Translations under genes and position numbers: made by a program
Notes under the pieces: model-generated
What the model was told of the DNA's origin: nothing
Seen by the model: only the letters and a program-made list of their open reading frames with translations
Databases searched by the model: none
DNA from: Paenibacillus sp.
GTDB taxonomy: Bacteria > Bacillota > Bacilli > Paenibacillales > YIM-B00363
Assembly (NCBI RefSeq): GCF_031177825.1
Contig: NZ_JAPSKE010000021.1
Span: forward strand, 1-64,000
Reading direction: 5' to 3'
DNA length: 64,000 nt
Part shown: piece by piece, positions 7,497 through 17,317 of the stretch
How the letters are laid out: the number at the start of each line of letters is the position of its first letter
Position numbering within the stretch: position 1 is the stretch's first letter

Positions 7497-8747
7497 CTAT
7501 TGCGCGGCGCGAGGCATTTCCGGATCCATACGAAACAATTGGACGTACAGAGCGACGCTAATAAGCGCGAAGACGAGAATCATGCCGAAGATGACCATCG
7601 GCGCCGCCCAGCTCGATAAAAATACCGTTATTGGCGACAAAAATTTGCCGATCGTATTTTGCAGGCTGTCGGCGCCCATATACTGTCCTCTGGCATGCTC
7701 CGGGGCATAGCGGCTGACGAAGCTTTGGGCGACCGGGGAACGTATCATTTCTCCGAAGGTGAATAGGATCGTAACGAAGAACAAGTACCATAAATCGCTG
7801 TTTACGCCGACGAGAAATGTACCGACGCCGGACAATAAGGAGGACAGAATGAACACATTCCGCTCTTTCCAGCGCCGAAACCATGTCGTGACCGGGAGAA
7901 TAAACAGGACGAACAACAAACCGTTAAACCCGACGAGCCACCCGTAGATATCCATGCTCGACAGGACAAGCGGATCGCCTTTCCAGGCGAACATCGACTG
8001 GGCGGGAACCTCCTCGGTAACGTAGACGGACAGGTATAGGTCTAGCTGCATGATCGGAACGAGGGAGAAGATGCCTGCCGCGATGTAGATCAGGAACACC
8101 TTGTCGCGGAAGATAACGCCGTAGCCATGCCATTGCTCCTTGAAGACGCCGGCGAGCGGCTTCGACCGGTCCGGTCCGTCCGCCGAAATCGGAGCCGTCT
8201 CCCGAACCATGAAGTAGATCGCGATAAAATACAACAGCAGGACCGCGGCGCAGGTCCATAGCAGTTCTTGCCGGTAGCGGAAGAAGAAGACGGCCCCAAG
8301 CGCGGGCCCGAGCACCGCGCCGATATTGTTGACCGTCATGAACGTGGCGAAGACTTGGCGGCGGTGTTCCGCGGGAACCAAGTCGGCCACCATGGCGGAG
8401 CTCGCCGGTCGATAGACGGCTCCCCCGAGCCCCAGCCCGATAAACGCCGCGTAGTCGATCCAATGGGATCCCGACGCCGCGAACAAGACGAACATGACCG
8501 CCTGAAGCAGCGCGCCGAACAGCATGATCGGGCGCCGGCCGAACCGATCCGTCAACGCGCCCCCGACGAGGCTTCCGATCATGGCGAACAGGGGAGGGAC
8601 GGTCATGAGAACGCCCGCGACATGATTGCCCAAGGCCGTCCCGAAATACACGGTAATGAACGGGAAGTACATCCAGAACAGCATGTTAAACAGCCCTTCC
8701 CCGATCAACCGAACTTTCATATTTCCATTCCAAACACGGATGTGCAC
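7497..8747 (-). CDS. MFS transporter, multidrug-type
   Basis: A 416-residue inner-membrane protein with about 12 hydrophobic helices. The MFS loop 2-3 motif appears as GGALTDRFGRRP near residue 63, and a motif-C-like NNIGAVLGPALGA occurs in helix 5, which is typical of drug/proton antiporters. The start is a GTG with GAGGAGG five bases upstream. Substrate unknown. It stands alone, divergent from a gene-free region and convergent with the creatininase gene. Confidence 0.9.
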   Translation of the reverse strand: MHIRVWNGNMKVRLIGEGLFNMLFWMYFPFITVYFGTALGNHVAGVLMTVPPLFAMIGSLVGGALTDRFGRRPIMLFGALLQAVMFVLFAASGSHWIDYAAFIGLGLGGAVYRPASSAMVADLVPAEHRRQVFATFMTVNNIGAVLGPALGAVFFFRYRQELLWTCAAVLLLYFIAIYFMVRETAPISADGPDRSKPLAGVFKEQWHGYGVIFRDKVFLIYIAAGIFSLVPIMQLDLYLSVYVTEEVPAQSMFAWKGDPLVLSSMDIYGWLVGFNGLLFVLFILPVTTWFRRWKERNVFILSSLLSGVGTFLVGVNSDLWYLFFVTILFTFGEMIRSPVAQSFVSRYAPEHARGQYMGADSLQNTIGKFLSPITVFLSSWAAPMVIFGMILVFALISVALYVQLFRMDPEMPRAAQ

Positions 8748-8867
8748 GAAGGCCTCCTCGGTTTCGTTCGACGATATGCTTTCGATTTCCCGGCCGGGTA
8801 TTGAAAATATAAGATATTCTTCAACGAAAATATAGACTTATATTTACCGTTGGTTTATACTAATAAT

Positions 8868-8963
8868 ATTGAAGTCGAATACAACTCGATGTAGTTGAAC
8901 TGCTACATAAACCGAACGCATGTTCCGAGAAGGAATCGAATCCACGAGGATGCGTTTTTTTTT
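8868..8963 (+). ncRNA. Candidate small RNA
   Basis: Predicted from a promoter-like pair (8833-8861) and an intrinsic terminator with nine Ts (8955-8963). The expected transcript of about 95 nt contains a hairpin, ATGTAG (8889-8894) with CTACAT (8903-8908), then the terminator stem AACGCAT (8915-8921) with ATGCGTT (8950-8956). No family is recognised, and the -35 element is poor. Confidence 0.25.
8915..8963 (+). terminator. Orphan intrinsic terminator
   Basis: A 7-bp stem, AACGCAT/ATGCGTT, with a smaller TTCC/GGAA pairing in the loop, is followed by an unbroken run of nine Ts. No + strand gene precedes it since the creatininase gene, which has its own terminator. Confidence 0.55.
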
Positions 8964-9109
8964 ATAGATGGGGTATATTGCTTAGAACATTGGGCCATAC
9001 TGTCAATTAGAGCACATGGATGTCTTCTGTCCACACCCCTTAACGCGAGAAATCATAGGTTGTCTCCACCAAGGAACGGTATGTAGGGTAATTCGATATT
9101 GCGTGTTCG

Positions 9110-9137
9110 GCTCTGCCTTCGCGGCAGAGCTTTTTTT
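9110..9137 (+). terminator. Second orphan intrinsic terminator
   Basis: GCTCTGCC (9110-9117) and GGCAGAGC (9123-9130) form an 8-bp stem with loop TTCGC, followed by seven Ts. Textbook structure, but no + strand gene lies upstream. Confidence 0.75.
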
Positions 9138-9153
9138 ATGCTTACGGAAGGAA

Positions 9154-9192
9154 ACGGAAAGGAGCGAGCCGCGACGGCCCGCTCCTTTCCGT
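9154..9192 (-). terminator. Terminator of the DUF2935 gene
   Basis: A perfect 13-bp stem (9154-9166 with 9180-9192) enclosing a GCCG/CGGC inner stem, four bases after the DUF2935 stop on the - strand. The - strand tail is TTCCTTCC. Confidence 0.6.
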
Positions 9193-9196
9193 TCGG

Positions 9197-9622
9197 TCAT
9201 GCCGAGTATAACAACGTCTGGGCGATGCCCACGAAATACTCGGATTCTCGAATAATATGATTGATGACGACGACGGCGGTCGGGTTGCTCTGCACCGGCG
9301 CGCTGTTTTCCTTGACATGCCGACAGAACTCGATAAATTGAAGGCTTTGATTCAAGCAAGCGTGCACCAGCTTCATAACCTCTTGGTGCAACGCGGGGGA
9401 CAAGACGCCGCCGGAACGAACGACGGACTCGATGAATCGGACGACGGTTTGATGCGTCGCAGACAAGACGTTCTCCCACTGCTCCAACGCATCGACGTAA
9501 GGCTGCTCCAACCCTGCGACCAACTCGCGAATGACGACGGTATGTTCTTCTTCTTGATGCTTCCAAAACTCGGCCTCATCTAAGATTCTAAGCGGCATCT
9601 GATTGCCATAATAAAACTGCAT
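9197..9622 (-). CDS. DUF2935 protein
   Basis: A 141-residue all-helical protein. The sequence DEAEFWKHQEEEHTVVI near residue 13 and a C-terminal NHIIRESEYF resemble the paired Glu/His helices of DUF2935, a spore-former family with a four-helix-bundle fold thought to bind metal. Function is not established. The start ATG at 9622 follows GGAGGTGAAGGGG; an upstream in-frame start would lie before this ribosome site. Monocistronic. Confidence 0.8.
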   Translation of the reverse strand: MQFYYGNQMPLRILDEAEFWKHQEEEHTVVIRELVAGLEQPYVDALEQWENVLSATHQTVVRFIESVVRSGGVLSPALHQEVMKLVHACLNQSLQFIEFCRHVKENSAPVQSNPTAVVVINHIIRESEYFVGIAQTLLYSA

Positions 9623-9794
9623 CCCCTTCACCTCCGATCGATCCCATTCCACCCTATGAAGCCGTTCCGCCGATTAGAACGGCCGGACGCGCTCGGCCGG
9701 AGGGAGAAAGAAATTTCCGGATCGGAGGAGAAGTCGGGTATACTTCATGTATCGACAAATTCGCAGTCCAATGCAGGAAGAGGGGATTCGAAAG

Positions 9795-11270
<1,476 letters not shown>

Positions 11271-11297
11271 CGCGCCCGGCGACGCTTGTCGCGACAT

Positions 11298-11327
11298 TTG
11301 CGAATCCGACTCGCGGAATGGTATGCT
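11298..11327 (+). promoter_or_regulatory. Candidate promoter for the DinB-like gene
   Basis: TTGCGA (11298-11303), an 18-base spacer and TATGCT (11322-11327), 37 bases before the start codon. Confidence 0.45.
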
Positions 11328-11363
11328 TTTCCTGAAATGGACAGCAGAAGGAGCGGGATTCGA

Positions 11364-11855
11364 ATGTATCGTAGCTTGAACGACTTTTTACAGGATTGGG
11401 CTCAGGAAGAGGCGCTCACGCTGAAAGTGCTCGAGACGTTGACGGACGCATCGTTGCCGCAGGCGGTATCGGACGGGAAGAGAACGCTCGGAGATCTCGG
11501 CTGGCACTTGGTCAGCAGCGTTAGCGGCATGCTCGGCGCCGGAGGACTGCAAGCGGAAGGTCCCGGGTTCGATTCGCCGACGCCGACCAAGGCGTCCGAG
11601 ATCGTCGAAGGGTATCGCCAGGTGAGCGAGAAGGCGGTCGCGGCGTTGAAGCAGCACTGGAACGACGAGAAGCTGTCGGAGAAACTCTTGTTGTTCGGCT
11701 TCATCGATACGACGTACGGCGGTTTGTTGAACACGATCGTACGTCATCAGATTCATCACCGCGGACAGATGACGGTTCTTATTCGCCAAGCCGGCCTTGT
11801 TCCTCCGGGCGTCTACGGTCCGAACGAAGAAGAAACCGCAGCGATGCGCAAATAA
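11364..11855 (+). CDS. DinB-family protein
   Basis: A 163-residue helical-bundle protein of the DinB/YfiT superfamily. The metal-ligand pattern is a His in LGDLGWHLV around residue 48 and the paired histidines in RHQIHHRGQMTVLIRQ around 126-131. Many members are thiol-dependent transferases (bacillithiol S-transferase-like), but the substrate here is unknown. The start at 11364 follows AAGGAG. It has its own promoter and a strong terminator, so it is probably monocistronic. Confidence 0.85.
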   Translation: MYRSLNDFLQDWAQEEALTLKVLETLTDASLPQAVSDGKRTLGDLGWHLVSSVSGMLGAGGLQAEGPGFDSPTPTKASEIVEGYRQVSEKAVAALKQHWNDEKLSEKLLLFGFIDTTYGGLLNTIVRHQIHHRGQMTVLIRQAGLVPPGVYGPNEEETAAMRK

Positions 11856-11863
11856 CGAAAAGA

Positions 11864-11908
11864 CGACGCCCTCGGCTCCTCTTACGGAGCCGAGGGCGTC
11901 GCGCTTTT
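11864..11908. terminator. Bidirectional terminator
   Basis: A perfect 16-bp stem, CGACGCCCTCGGCTCC (11864-11879) with 11886-11901, and a T-run on the + strand. It serves the convergent DinB-like and WG-repeat genes. Confidence 0.85.
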
Positions 11909-11920
11909 GCGGCGGCCGCT

Positions 11921-14428
11921 TCAGTGGAACGATTTCCAAAACGCCCCGTTCGCGTCGATCATGTCGCGCAGCTGCTCGAACGGGATGTGGAACGTCGGGA
12001 AGCCGGCCGCGTACGGCCCGATCTCGTACGGTTGGAAATACAGATGCAGCGCATTCGCCGTGACGTAGAACGGTTGGTCGGGCGTAATGCCCTTGTAGCT
12101 GTCCGGGAACAAGAAGTCGTATTGCGGGTCGGTTTTGATCTGTTCCCCGACGATGTCGCTTAGCTTCTTGGCGTAATCGCTCCCGGGGAGGAACAAGTCC
12201 TTGAGTTCGTAGAAGCGGCCGTTCTTCAGATCCAGGTGCGCGTAGACGAGCGTCGGCATGCCGTGCGCCGCTCCCCATGGGTAGTCGTACGCGTTGAATT
12301 CCACGACCAGAAGCGAACCGCGGAAAAACGGGATTTCGAAATCGCCCGTATAGCTGGATTCGAGCTGTCCGGACGGCACCGGCTTCACTTCCGCCAGCTC
12401 GCGGAGGCGTCGATTCGCTCGTTCCTGCGCGGCGGCGTCGGACATGCCTTCCACTTGCGGGTAGTAGACCAGATAATCGCGGTTCGGCTTGTATTTGAGC
12501 TCCTTCACGACGTACGGCGGCGAGAGCGGAATCGTCGTGTTCGGCGACCAGACGACGCTGCCGAGCCGCCGGTCGTAATAGAACGTGCGCTGGTCGATGT
12601 TCGCCTGGATGATGTCGCCGCGGCGCGTCAGCGTTCCGCTGCCGTCGAAGCGGGGGTAACCCGCCGCCGGCTTGCCGTCGCGCCCGATGAAGTACGTCTG
12701 GGACTCGTCGGACGCGGAGGTCAATCCGTCCTGGAAGTCGTTCACGGCGAAGAAGCGGAAGTCCGTCAGCAAGCGGCCGTCGGTCGCGTCGGCGACTGCG
12801 TACATCGACCCGATGAACGGCTGCTCCGGGTCGATCGCCCGGCCGAGCGCGACGCGGCCGTCGCCCAGCGGACGCACCTCGTTGTACTTCGGTTCGACGA
12901 CGAACGCGCCCGTTCGGTCGATCAGCCCGTATTCGCCCTTGAAGTCCTCCGCGACGTTCACGACCGCGCGCCCTGCCTGGAACGGCCGCGCCTCGGCGTA
13001 TCGCGGTTCGATGACGACCTTCCCGGCTTCGTCGATATAGCCGTATTTCCCGTCCGTTTCCTTCCGGAACGGCAGTAGTCCGTCTCCCGGGGCGCCGACG
13101 TAGTCGTAACGATACGTCGCCTTCCGCTCGCCGTTCGGCCCGATAAGCGCGTATTCCCGGTCGGCGACTTTCATGATCGCTTTCCCGTTCGCGAAGTCGC
13201 TCCCCTCCAGGAAGGTTGCTGGAATGACCTCGTCGCCTTCCCGATCCAAGTAACCGTAGAGATACTTATCTCCTTCTTGCGAGGAGAAGAGCGCGCGTCC
13301 ATCGCTATACGCGGCGATGAAGGAATACGCCTTCTTCGTCAAGACGCGCCCGTTCTCGTCGACGATGCGAGCGCCGTCGCGGTCGAACGCCGTCGCTCGC
13401 CCTTCGGCGAACGAATCGAGCCATTCGTATTCCGCCGGGACGACGAGGCGGCCGGACGCGTCGATCGCGCCGTATTTGCCGCCTAATTGCACGACGGCGC
13501 GCGTATCCGCGAAGTCCGTCGCATACGAATATGTCGGCGGGACCCGCCACGCGCCTCGCTCGTCGACGAAACCCCACTTCGTGCCGCCGACCTCCTTCAC
13601 GGAGGCGGGGAAGAGCGCCGCGGCGCGGGGTTCCCCGAGCGGAACGCGCATGCCGGCGGCCGTCGCGGCTGCCGTTCCCGCGATGCGGTTCCGAAGCGCC
13701 GTCAACGTCTCCTGGGACGGATACGGCGCGTCGATCGCGAGCGCGCGATCGACGGCGCGCAGCGCTTCGTCCGGATTCCCGGCTTTCTCCTGCGAATCGG
13801 CCAAGTAATACCAATACACGCGGTAGTCCGGGTGCCGCGCGGCGAGCTCGGCATAATACGCCGCGACCCGCCCGAAGTAATACGGGTATACGTCCGTCGC
13901 GGGGAGGAAGCGATTGCGATCCCAGCGCAGAACGTCTACCCGGTACGCTTCTCCCGTGTCGTGAATCCATAGGGCGAGCTCCGCTTTCCGAGCGTGCTCG
14001 GGAGCCCCGGGGAAGTCGCCGATCTCCAGACGGCTGTAGCTGAGGTCGACCGGCGCGAGGTCGACGAGCCCGTGCGGCGTCCAAGCGTAGACGGACAACT
14101 TCGACCATGCGGCGCCGATGCGCCAGCCGACGACCAGATTGCCGGGGTAACGAGCGACGATCGGCGCGATAAGGAACGCATCGACGTCGTAGCCGGGCCC
14201 CTTCCCGACGCCGACGACGCGCCAGCCCGACATGTACCGCTTCAACACCATGAGATACAGCCCTTGCCCTTGGCGGTACGCCGCAACGACTTCGGGCATG
14301 CCGTCTCCATCCAAGTCAGCCTCGCGGGCGAGCGCCTGCGGCGCTGCGCCGCCGCTGAACAGGAGCTCCGCCTGATAAGGTAAGTACGCTTGTACAAGCC
14401 GAACGATTACATCCTCTTGCATTCCCAT
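11921..14428 (-). CDS. Large WG-repeat protein with C-terminal DUF3298-like domain
   Basis: An 835-residue protein. Residues 1-170 look like a calcium-loop/VCBS-type segment (DLDGDGMPEVVAAY near 38). About 190-250 is TPR-like (YYLADSQEKAGNPDEALRAV). About 275-560 carries at least six WG-type repeats (KWGFVDERGAWRVPPTY, KYGAIDASGRLVVPAEY, KYGYIDEAGKVVIEPRY, EYGLIDRTGAFVVEPKY). The last 180 residues resemble DUF4163/DUF3298 (RsiV-like). No signal peptide or membrane helix is seen, so it may be cytoplasmic. The start follows GAGGTG by five bases. It lies 63 bp after the aldo/keto reductase gene on the same strand. Confidence 0.82.
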   Translation of the reverse strand: MGMQEDVIVRLVQAYLPYQAELLFSGGAAPQALAREADLDGDGMPEVVAAYRQGQGLYLMVLKRYMSGWRVVGVGKGPGYDVDAFLIAPIVARYPGNLVVGWRIGAAWSKLSVYAWTPHGLVDLAPVDLSYSRLEIGDFPGAPEHARKAELALWIHDTGEAYRVDVLRWDRNRFLPATDVYPYYFGRVAAYYAELAARHPDYRVYWYYLADSQEKAGNPDEALRAVDRALAIDAPYPSQETLTALRNRIAGTAAATAAGMRVPLGEPRAAALFPASVKEVGGTKWGFVDERGAWRVPPTYSYATDFADTRAVVQLGGKYGAIDASGRLVVPAEYEWLDSFAEGRATAFDRDGARIVDENGRVLTKKAYSFIAAYSDGRALFSSQEGDKYLYGYLDREGDEVIPATFLEGSDFANGKAIMKVADREYALIGPNGERKATYRYDYVGAPGDGLLPFRKETDGKYGYIDEAGKVVIEPRYAEARPFQAGRAVVNVAEDFKGEYGLIDRTGAFVVEPKYNEVRPLGDGRVALGRAIDPEQPFIGSMYAVADATDGRLLTDFRFFAVNDFQDGLTSASDESQTYFIGRDGKPAAGYPRFDGSGTLTRRGDIIQANIDQRTFYYDRRLGSVVWSPNTTIPLSPPYVVKELKYKPNRDYLVYYPQVEGMSDAAAQERANRRLRELAEVKPVPSGQLESSYTGDFEIPFFRGSLLVVEFNAYDYPWGAAHGMPTLVYAHLDLKNGRFYELKDLFLPGSDYAKKLSDIVGEQIKTDPQYDFLFPDSYKGITPDQPFYVTANALHLYFQPYEIGPYAAGFPTFHIPFEQLRDMIDANGAFWKSFH

Positions 14429-14491
14429 GCCAACACCTCATTGTCATATTCGACACAGCGTATGTCGGGAATGCGGGTTTGGTGCCTAGAG

Positions 14492-15397
14492 TTACCGGTG
14501 CGCCGCGTAACGGTTCGCCTTGCTGAACCCTCGAATGCGCTCGAGCTCCTCCGGCGTCAGCGGCGGAACGGAAGCCGCAGCCAGGTTGCTCCGCAGCTGC
14601 TCGAGAGAGCTCGCTCCGGGAACGGCCGTCGCGACGGCCGGATGCGCTAACGGGTAGCGAACGGCCAGATGCGACATGGCGCCGCGGGCCGCGGAAGACA
14701 TCGCTTGGAGCCGCCCGCGAAGGTCGAGCAGTTCCTCGAGCGTGTAATCCAATACCCCTTCGCTCGGCGTCTTTCCTTCCGCCAGAGCGCCGCCGGCCAG
14801 AGGTCCCCGGGCGATAACGGCGATGCCGCGCTCCTGAAGCAGCGGCAGGATCTCCTCCTCGGCCCGACGATCCAAGATGCTGTATTGGTTCATGACGCTG
14901 ACGATGTTCGACCTCCGGGCGTATTCCCGAACGACGTTCGGCCGGATGGAGGAGATGCCGTAATATCGGATGACGCCCTCCCGACGCAGCTCCTCGAACG
15001 CTTCGATCGTCTCGTCGATCGGGTCGTCGATCGTACCGCCGTGAAGCTGATACAAGTCGATGTAGTCGGTGCCGAGCCGGCGCAGACTGTCCTTCACGGC
15101 GGAGCGGATGTAAGCCCTCGAAGGGTCCCATGTCCAGCCTTCGACGCCGGGAACGCGCCGATTGCCGACCTTCGTCGCCAGAATGACGTCGCCGCGTCTG
15201 CCCGCGATCGCCTTGCCGACCAGCTCCTCGTTGCGTCCTTCGTCGTACAAATCCGCCGTGTCGAGGAAGTTGACCCCGCGGTCCAACGCCTCGCGAACGA
15301 TCGCGAGCGCCTTCGCCTCGTCCGTCCCCAACGACATGCATCCCAATCCGATTTCGCCGACCATTAGATCGGACGTCCCCAAGCGGTTGCGCTTCAA
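14492..15397 (-). CDS. Aldo/keto reductase
   Basis: A 301-residue NADPH-dependent oxidoreductase with a (beta/alpha)8 barrel. Visible are GLGCMSLGT, the catalytic Asp-Tyr stretch DTADLYDEGRNEELVGKA, the Lys in LATKVG, the His in LYQLHGG and the cofactor loop VPGASSLEQL. The TTG at 15397 is chosen because GGAAGGAG lies just upstream and the protein then begins at the conserved first strand (LKRNRLGTSDL). The frame stays open to 15523, but that part crosses the promoter region shared with the divergent sigma gene. Substrate unknown. Confidence 0.87.
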   Translation of the reverse strand: MKRNRLGTSDLMVGEIGLGCMSLGTDEAKALAIVREALDRGVNFLDTADLYDEGRNEELVGKAIAGRRGDVILATKVGNRRVPGVEGWTWDPSRAYIRSAVKDSLRRLGTDYIDLYQLHGGTIDDPIDETIEAFEELRREGVIRYYGISSIRPNVVREYARRSNIVSVMNQYSILDRRAEEEILPLLQERGIAVIARGPLAGGALAEGKTPSEGVLDYTLEELLDLRGRLQAMSSAARGAMSHLAVRYPLAHPAVATAVPGASSLEQLRSNLAAASVPPLTPEELERIRGFSKANRYAAHR

Positions 15398-15552
15398 TGT
15401 TATTGCTCCTTCCGGTTTATCGATCCTTATGTTCTTATTATAGTAGGAAAATAGATCGTCTTCGAATATCGGTGAGGAAGGCCCCCCGGCATCGAACCTT
15501 TCGGCCGAATCGGACCAATACATAGTGAAAGACGAATAGGAGGCCGGCCCCT

Positions 15553-16128
15553 ATGAAGGAAGAGATTGAGAATCATATCCAGCATCTGAAGGAGGGAGAC
15601 GAGCAAGCGTTCCGGCATATCTACGAGGCGACGAAGGACGAGGTGACTCGGACCGCAGCGTTCTTGGCGAATCGGCCGAGCGATGTGTCCGATATCGTGA
15701 GCGAGGTATATGTGGAGCTGATCCGCTCGATCGGTTCGTATAACGAGAAGCTGCCGTTCCGCCAATGGTTGTACGGCCTTACGGCGAGACAGACGGCGAA
15801 TTGGAATCGGAAGGTATGGCGGTATTTCCGAACCGCGGAGAAAGAAAAGAGGTATCTATCGACGCCCGACGCCAAGATCCCCGAGGAAATCTGGCTCCGT
15901 AAAGAAAGGCGTCTGGAGCTGACGGACGGCGTGAGAAAATTGTCCGGCAAGCTGCGTGCGGTGGTGGTGTTGCGTTATTACCACGAGATGAGCTTTCCGG
16001 AAATCGCGGAGACGCTTGCCTTACCGATCGGCACCGTCAAGTCGAGACATGACCAAGCGTTGAAAAAACTGAAGGTTTGGACGGAAACGAAAACGGAGGA
16101 GAAGGAGTCGAAAGCGCATGTCTATTGA
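15553..16128 (+). CDS. ECF-type RNA polymerase sigma factor
   Basis: A 191-residue sigma-70 family protein with region 2 (about 20-90, DVSDIVSEVYVELIRSIGSY and FRQWLYGLTARQTAN) and region 4 (about 130-180, LRYYHEMSFPEIAETLALPI then GTVKSRHDQALKKL). Regions 1 and 3 are absent, as expected of extracytoplasmic-function sigmas. The start follows AGGAGG. The next gene overlaps it by 11 nt and encodes a membrane-anchored protein, the usual sigma/anti-sigma pairing. A GAACCTTT at about 15494 resembles an ECF -35 element, which could mean autoregulation. Confidence 0.92.
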   Translation: MKEEIENHIQHLKEGDEQAFRHIYEATKDEVTRTAAFLANRPSDVSDIVSEVYVELIRSIGSYNEKLPFRQWLYGLTARQTANWNRKVWRYFRTAEKEKRYLSTPDAKIPEEIWLRKERRLELTDGVRKLSGKLRAVVVLRYYHEMSFPEIAETLALPIGTVKSRHDQALKKLKVWTETKTEEKESKAHVY

Positions 16129-17104
16129 TCGTCGATTGCAAGCCGAGCTTCGGCAAGAAGCACTGCAGGTGCGCGCCGCTCCCGCTTTGGACGCGAAGGT
16201 GTATCGTTCGGCGATCCCGGTCCTCGAGCGGAAGAGACAGGCCCGCAACTCACGGGAGCCGGGGCGCCGAACGTATTGGAAAGCGGCGATGATCGCCGCT
16301 TGTATCTTGATCGTTCTAAGCGGATTCGGCTACGGAATGCAGCGCTTATACCAGTTGAACGGGCATGAAGTCCGACTGCAGGTTTATTCCGATACGAGTC
16401 TGCAGCTTACGCGGATCGGCGCCGACGAGGTGCGTCGCGAGGTGGAGCGGGTGAAGGCGAAGCTGCCGGTCGGGGGGAGCGCCGTCGTCTATTTCGCCGC
16501 TTTCGCGGAGGAACGTCATCCGATGCTTAGGGATGTTCCAGGCGTCGGCGTGAGCCGCCAGGAGCAGGTACGGAATTGGACGGAGTGGAGCGGGATCGCG
16601 GAGAAAGCTTCCGTTTCGCTTCCCATCCCGGAACGGTTATCCGGCGGATTTTCGTTCGCTTCGGGGTTCATGGGTGTTCCCTTCGGAGGGCTGCTAGGAC
16701 CAGAAGGGGCGCAGGCATTAAAGGAGTTGAAGAAGCTTGGCGAGAAGACGGGCGACCGCATTTTGTGGAAGGCGGTGGAGGCGGATCCGCTCGTCGCATC
16801 GTTCCTGACGACGGAATACCGGAATGAAGCCGGCGAACAATTATTTTTGACCGCCCAACTGCTTCCTGCGGGATCGGAGCTATCGCTCGCGACGAATGCC
16901 AAGGAGCATGCGGCAACGGCGTCGAACGGGACCGAGATTCAATACACAAGTTCGTATCATATGTTATCTCCGACGGGTACGGTTCAGAGTGTCACTTGGG
17001 TCGGCGGAGAAGAGGAGAAGCCGGTGGTGTACCAACTCGCCGCCGCTTCCGAACGATGGACCGCCGGCGATCTCGCATCCTTGATCGAGGAACTGATTCC
17101 ATAG
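16118..17104 (+). CDS. Probable membrane-bound anti-sigma factor
   Basis: A 328-residue protein with a cytoplasmic N-terminus of about 52 residues, one membrane helix (about 55-74, AAMIAACILIVLSGFGYGMQ) and a large extracytoplasmic domain. It overlaps the sigma gene by 11 nt, so translation is coupled. I see no classic zinc-binding anti-sigma HxxxCxxC motif, so the assignment rests on gene order and topology. The outer domain has no family I recognise. Confidence 0.65.
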   Translation: MSIDRRLQAELRQEALQVRAAPALDAKVYRSAIPVLERKRQARNSREPGRRTYWKAAMIAACILIVLSGFGYGMQRLYQLNGHEVRLQVYSDTSLQLTRIGADEVRREVERVKAKLPVGGSAVVYFAAFAEERHPMLRDVPGVGVSRQEQVRNWTEWSGIAEKASVSLPIPERLSGGFSFASGFMGVPFGGLLGPEGAQALKELKKLGEKTGDRILWKAVEADPLVASFLTTEYRNEAGEQLFLTAQLLPAGSELSLATNAKEHAATASNGTEIQYTSSYHMLSPTGTVQSVTWVGGEEEKPVVYQLAAASERWTAGDLASLIEELIP

Positions 17105-17115
17105 TTGTATACCTT

Positions 17116-17146
17116 GAAGACCGGGCGAGGAGGCGGCCGGTCTTTC
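17116..17146 (+). terminator. Terminator after the sigma/anti-sigma pair
   Basis: An 8-bp stem, AAGACCGG (17117-17124) with CCGGTCTT (17137-17144), and a weak TTTC tail, 12 bases after the stop. The rest of the gap up to 17220 shows nothing clear. Confidence 0.5.
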
Positions 17147-17220
17147 GCTGCGCGCTTTACGGATGGCTTGTTCGTTCCGGGAAGGCTCGGCGCATCGGAC
17201 GCACGAAGCGGAGAGGGTTA

Positions 17221-17249
17221 TTGTCAGTATCGGAGTTCTTTAGTAACAT
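17221..17249 (+). promoter_or_regulatory. Candidate promoter for the membrane AraC regulator
   Basis: TTGTCA (17221-17226), 17 bases, TAACAT (17244-17249). The start codon is about 62 bases past the predicted transcript start. Confidence 0.5.
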
Positions 17250-17317
17250 GGGAATAATCGAGCCTCGACCGCGTCCCGCGCACAGAACCTGCTGTTGACA
17301 GAAAGTGAGGATGACCC

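Larger units (their letters stand above)
8748..9196. other. 449-bp intergenic region without a convincing protein gene
   Basis: No supported coding frame. It is AT-richer than its surroundings and holds two + strand intrinsic terminators (8915-8963 and 9110-9137) that do not follow any + strand gene, plus a - strand hairpin at 9154-9192 serving the DUF2935 gene. A possible + strand promoter is TAGACT (8833-8838), 17 bases, TATACT (8856-8861). Confidence 0.6.

Noticed and set aside
15398..15523. Longer N-terminus of the aldo/keto reductase (42 extra residues).
   Set aside because: It has no homology to the AKR fold, crosses the promoter region shared with the sigma gene, and a good ribosome site precedes the TTG at 15397.
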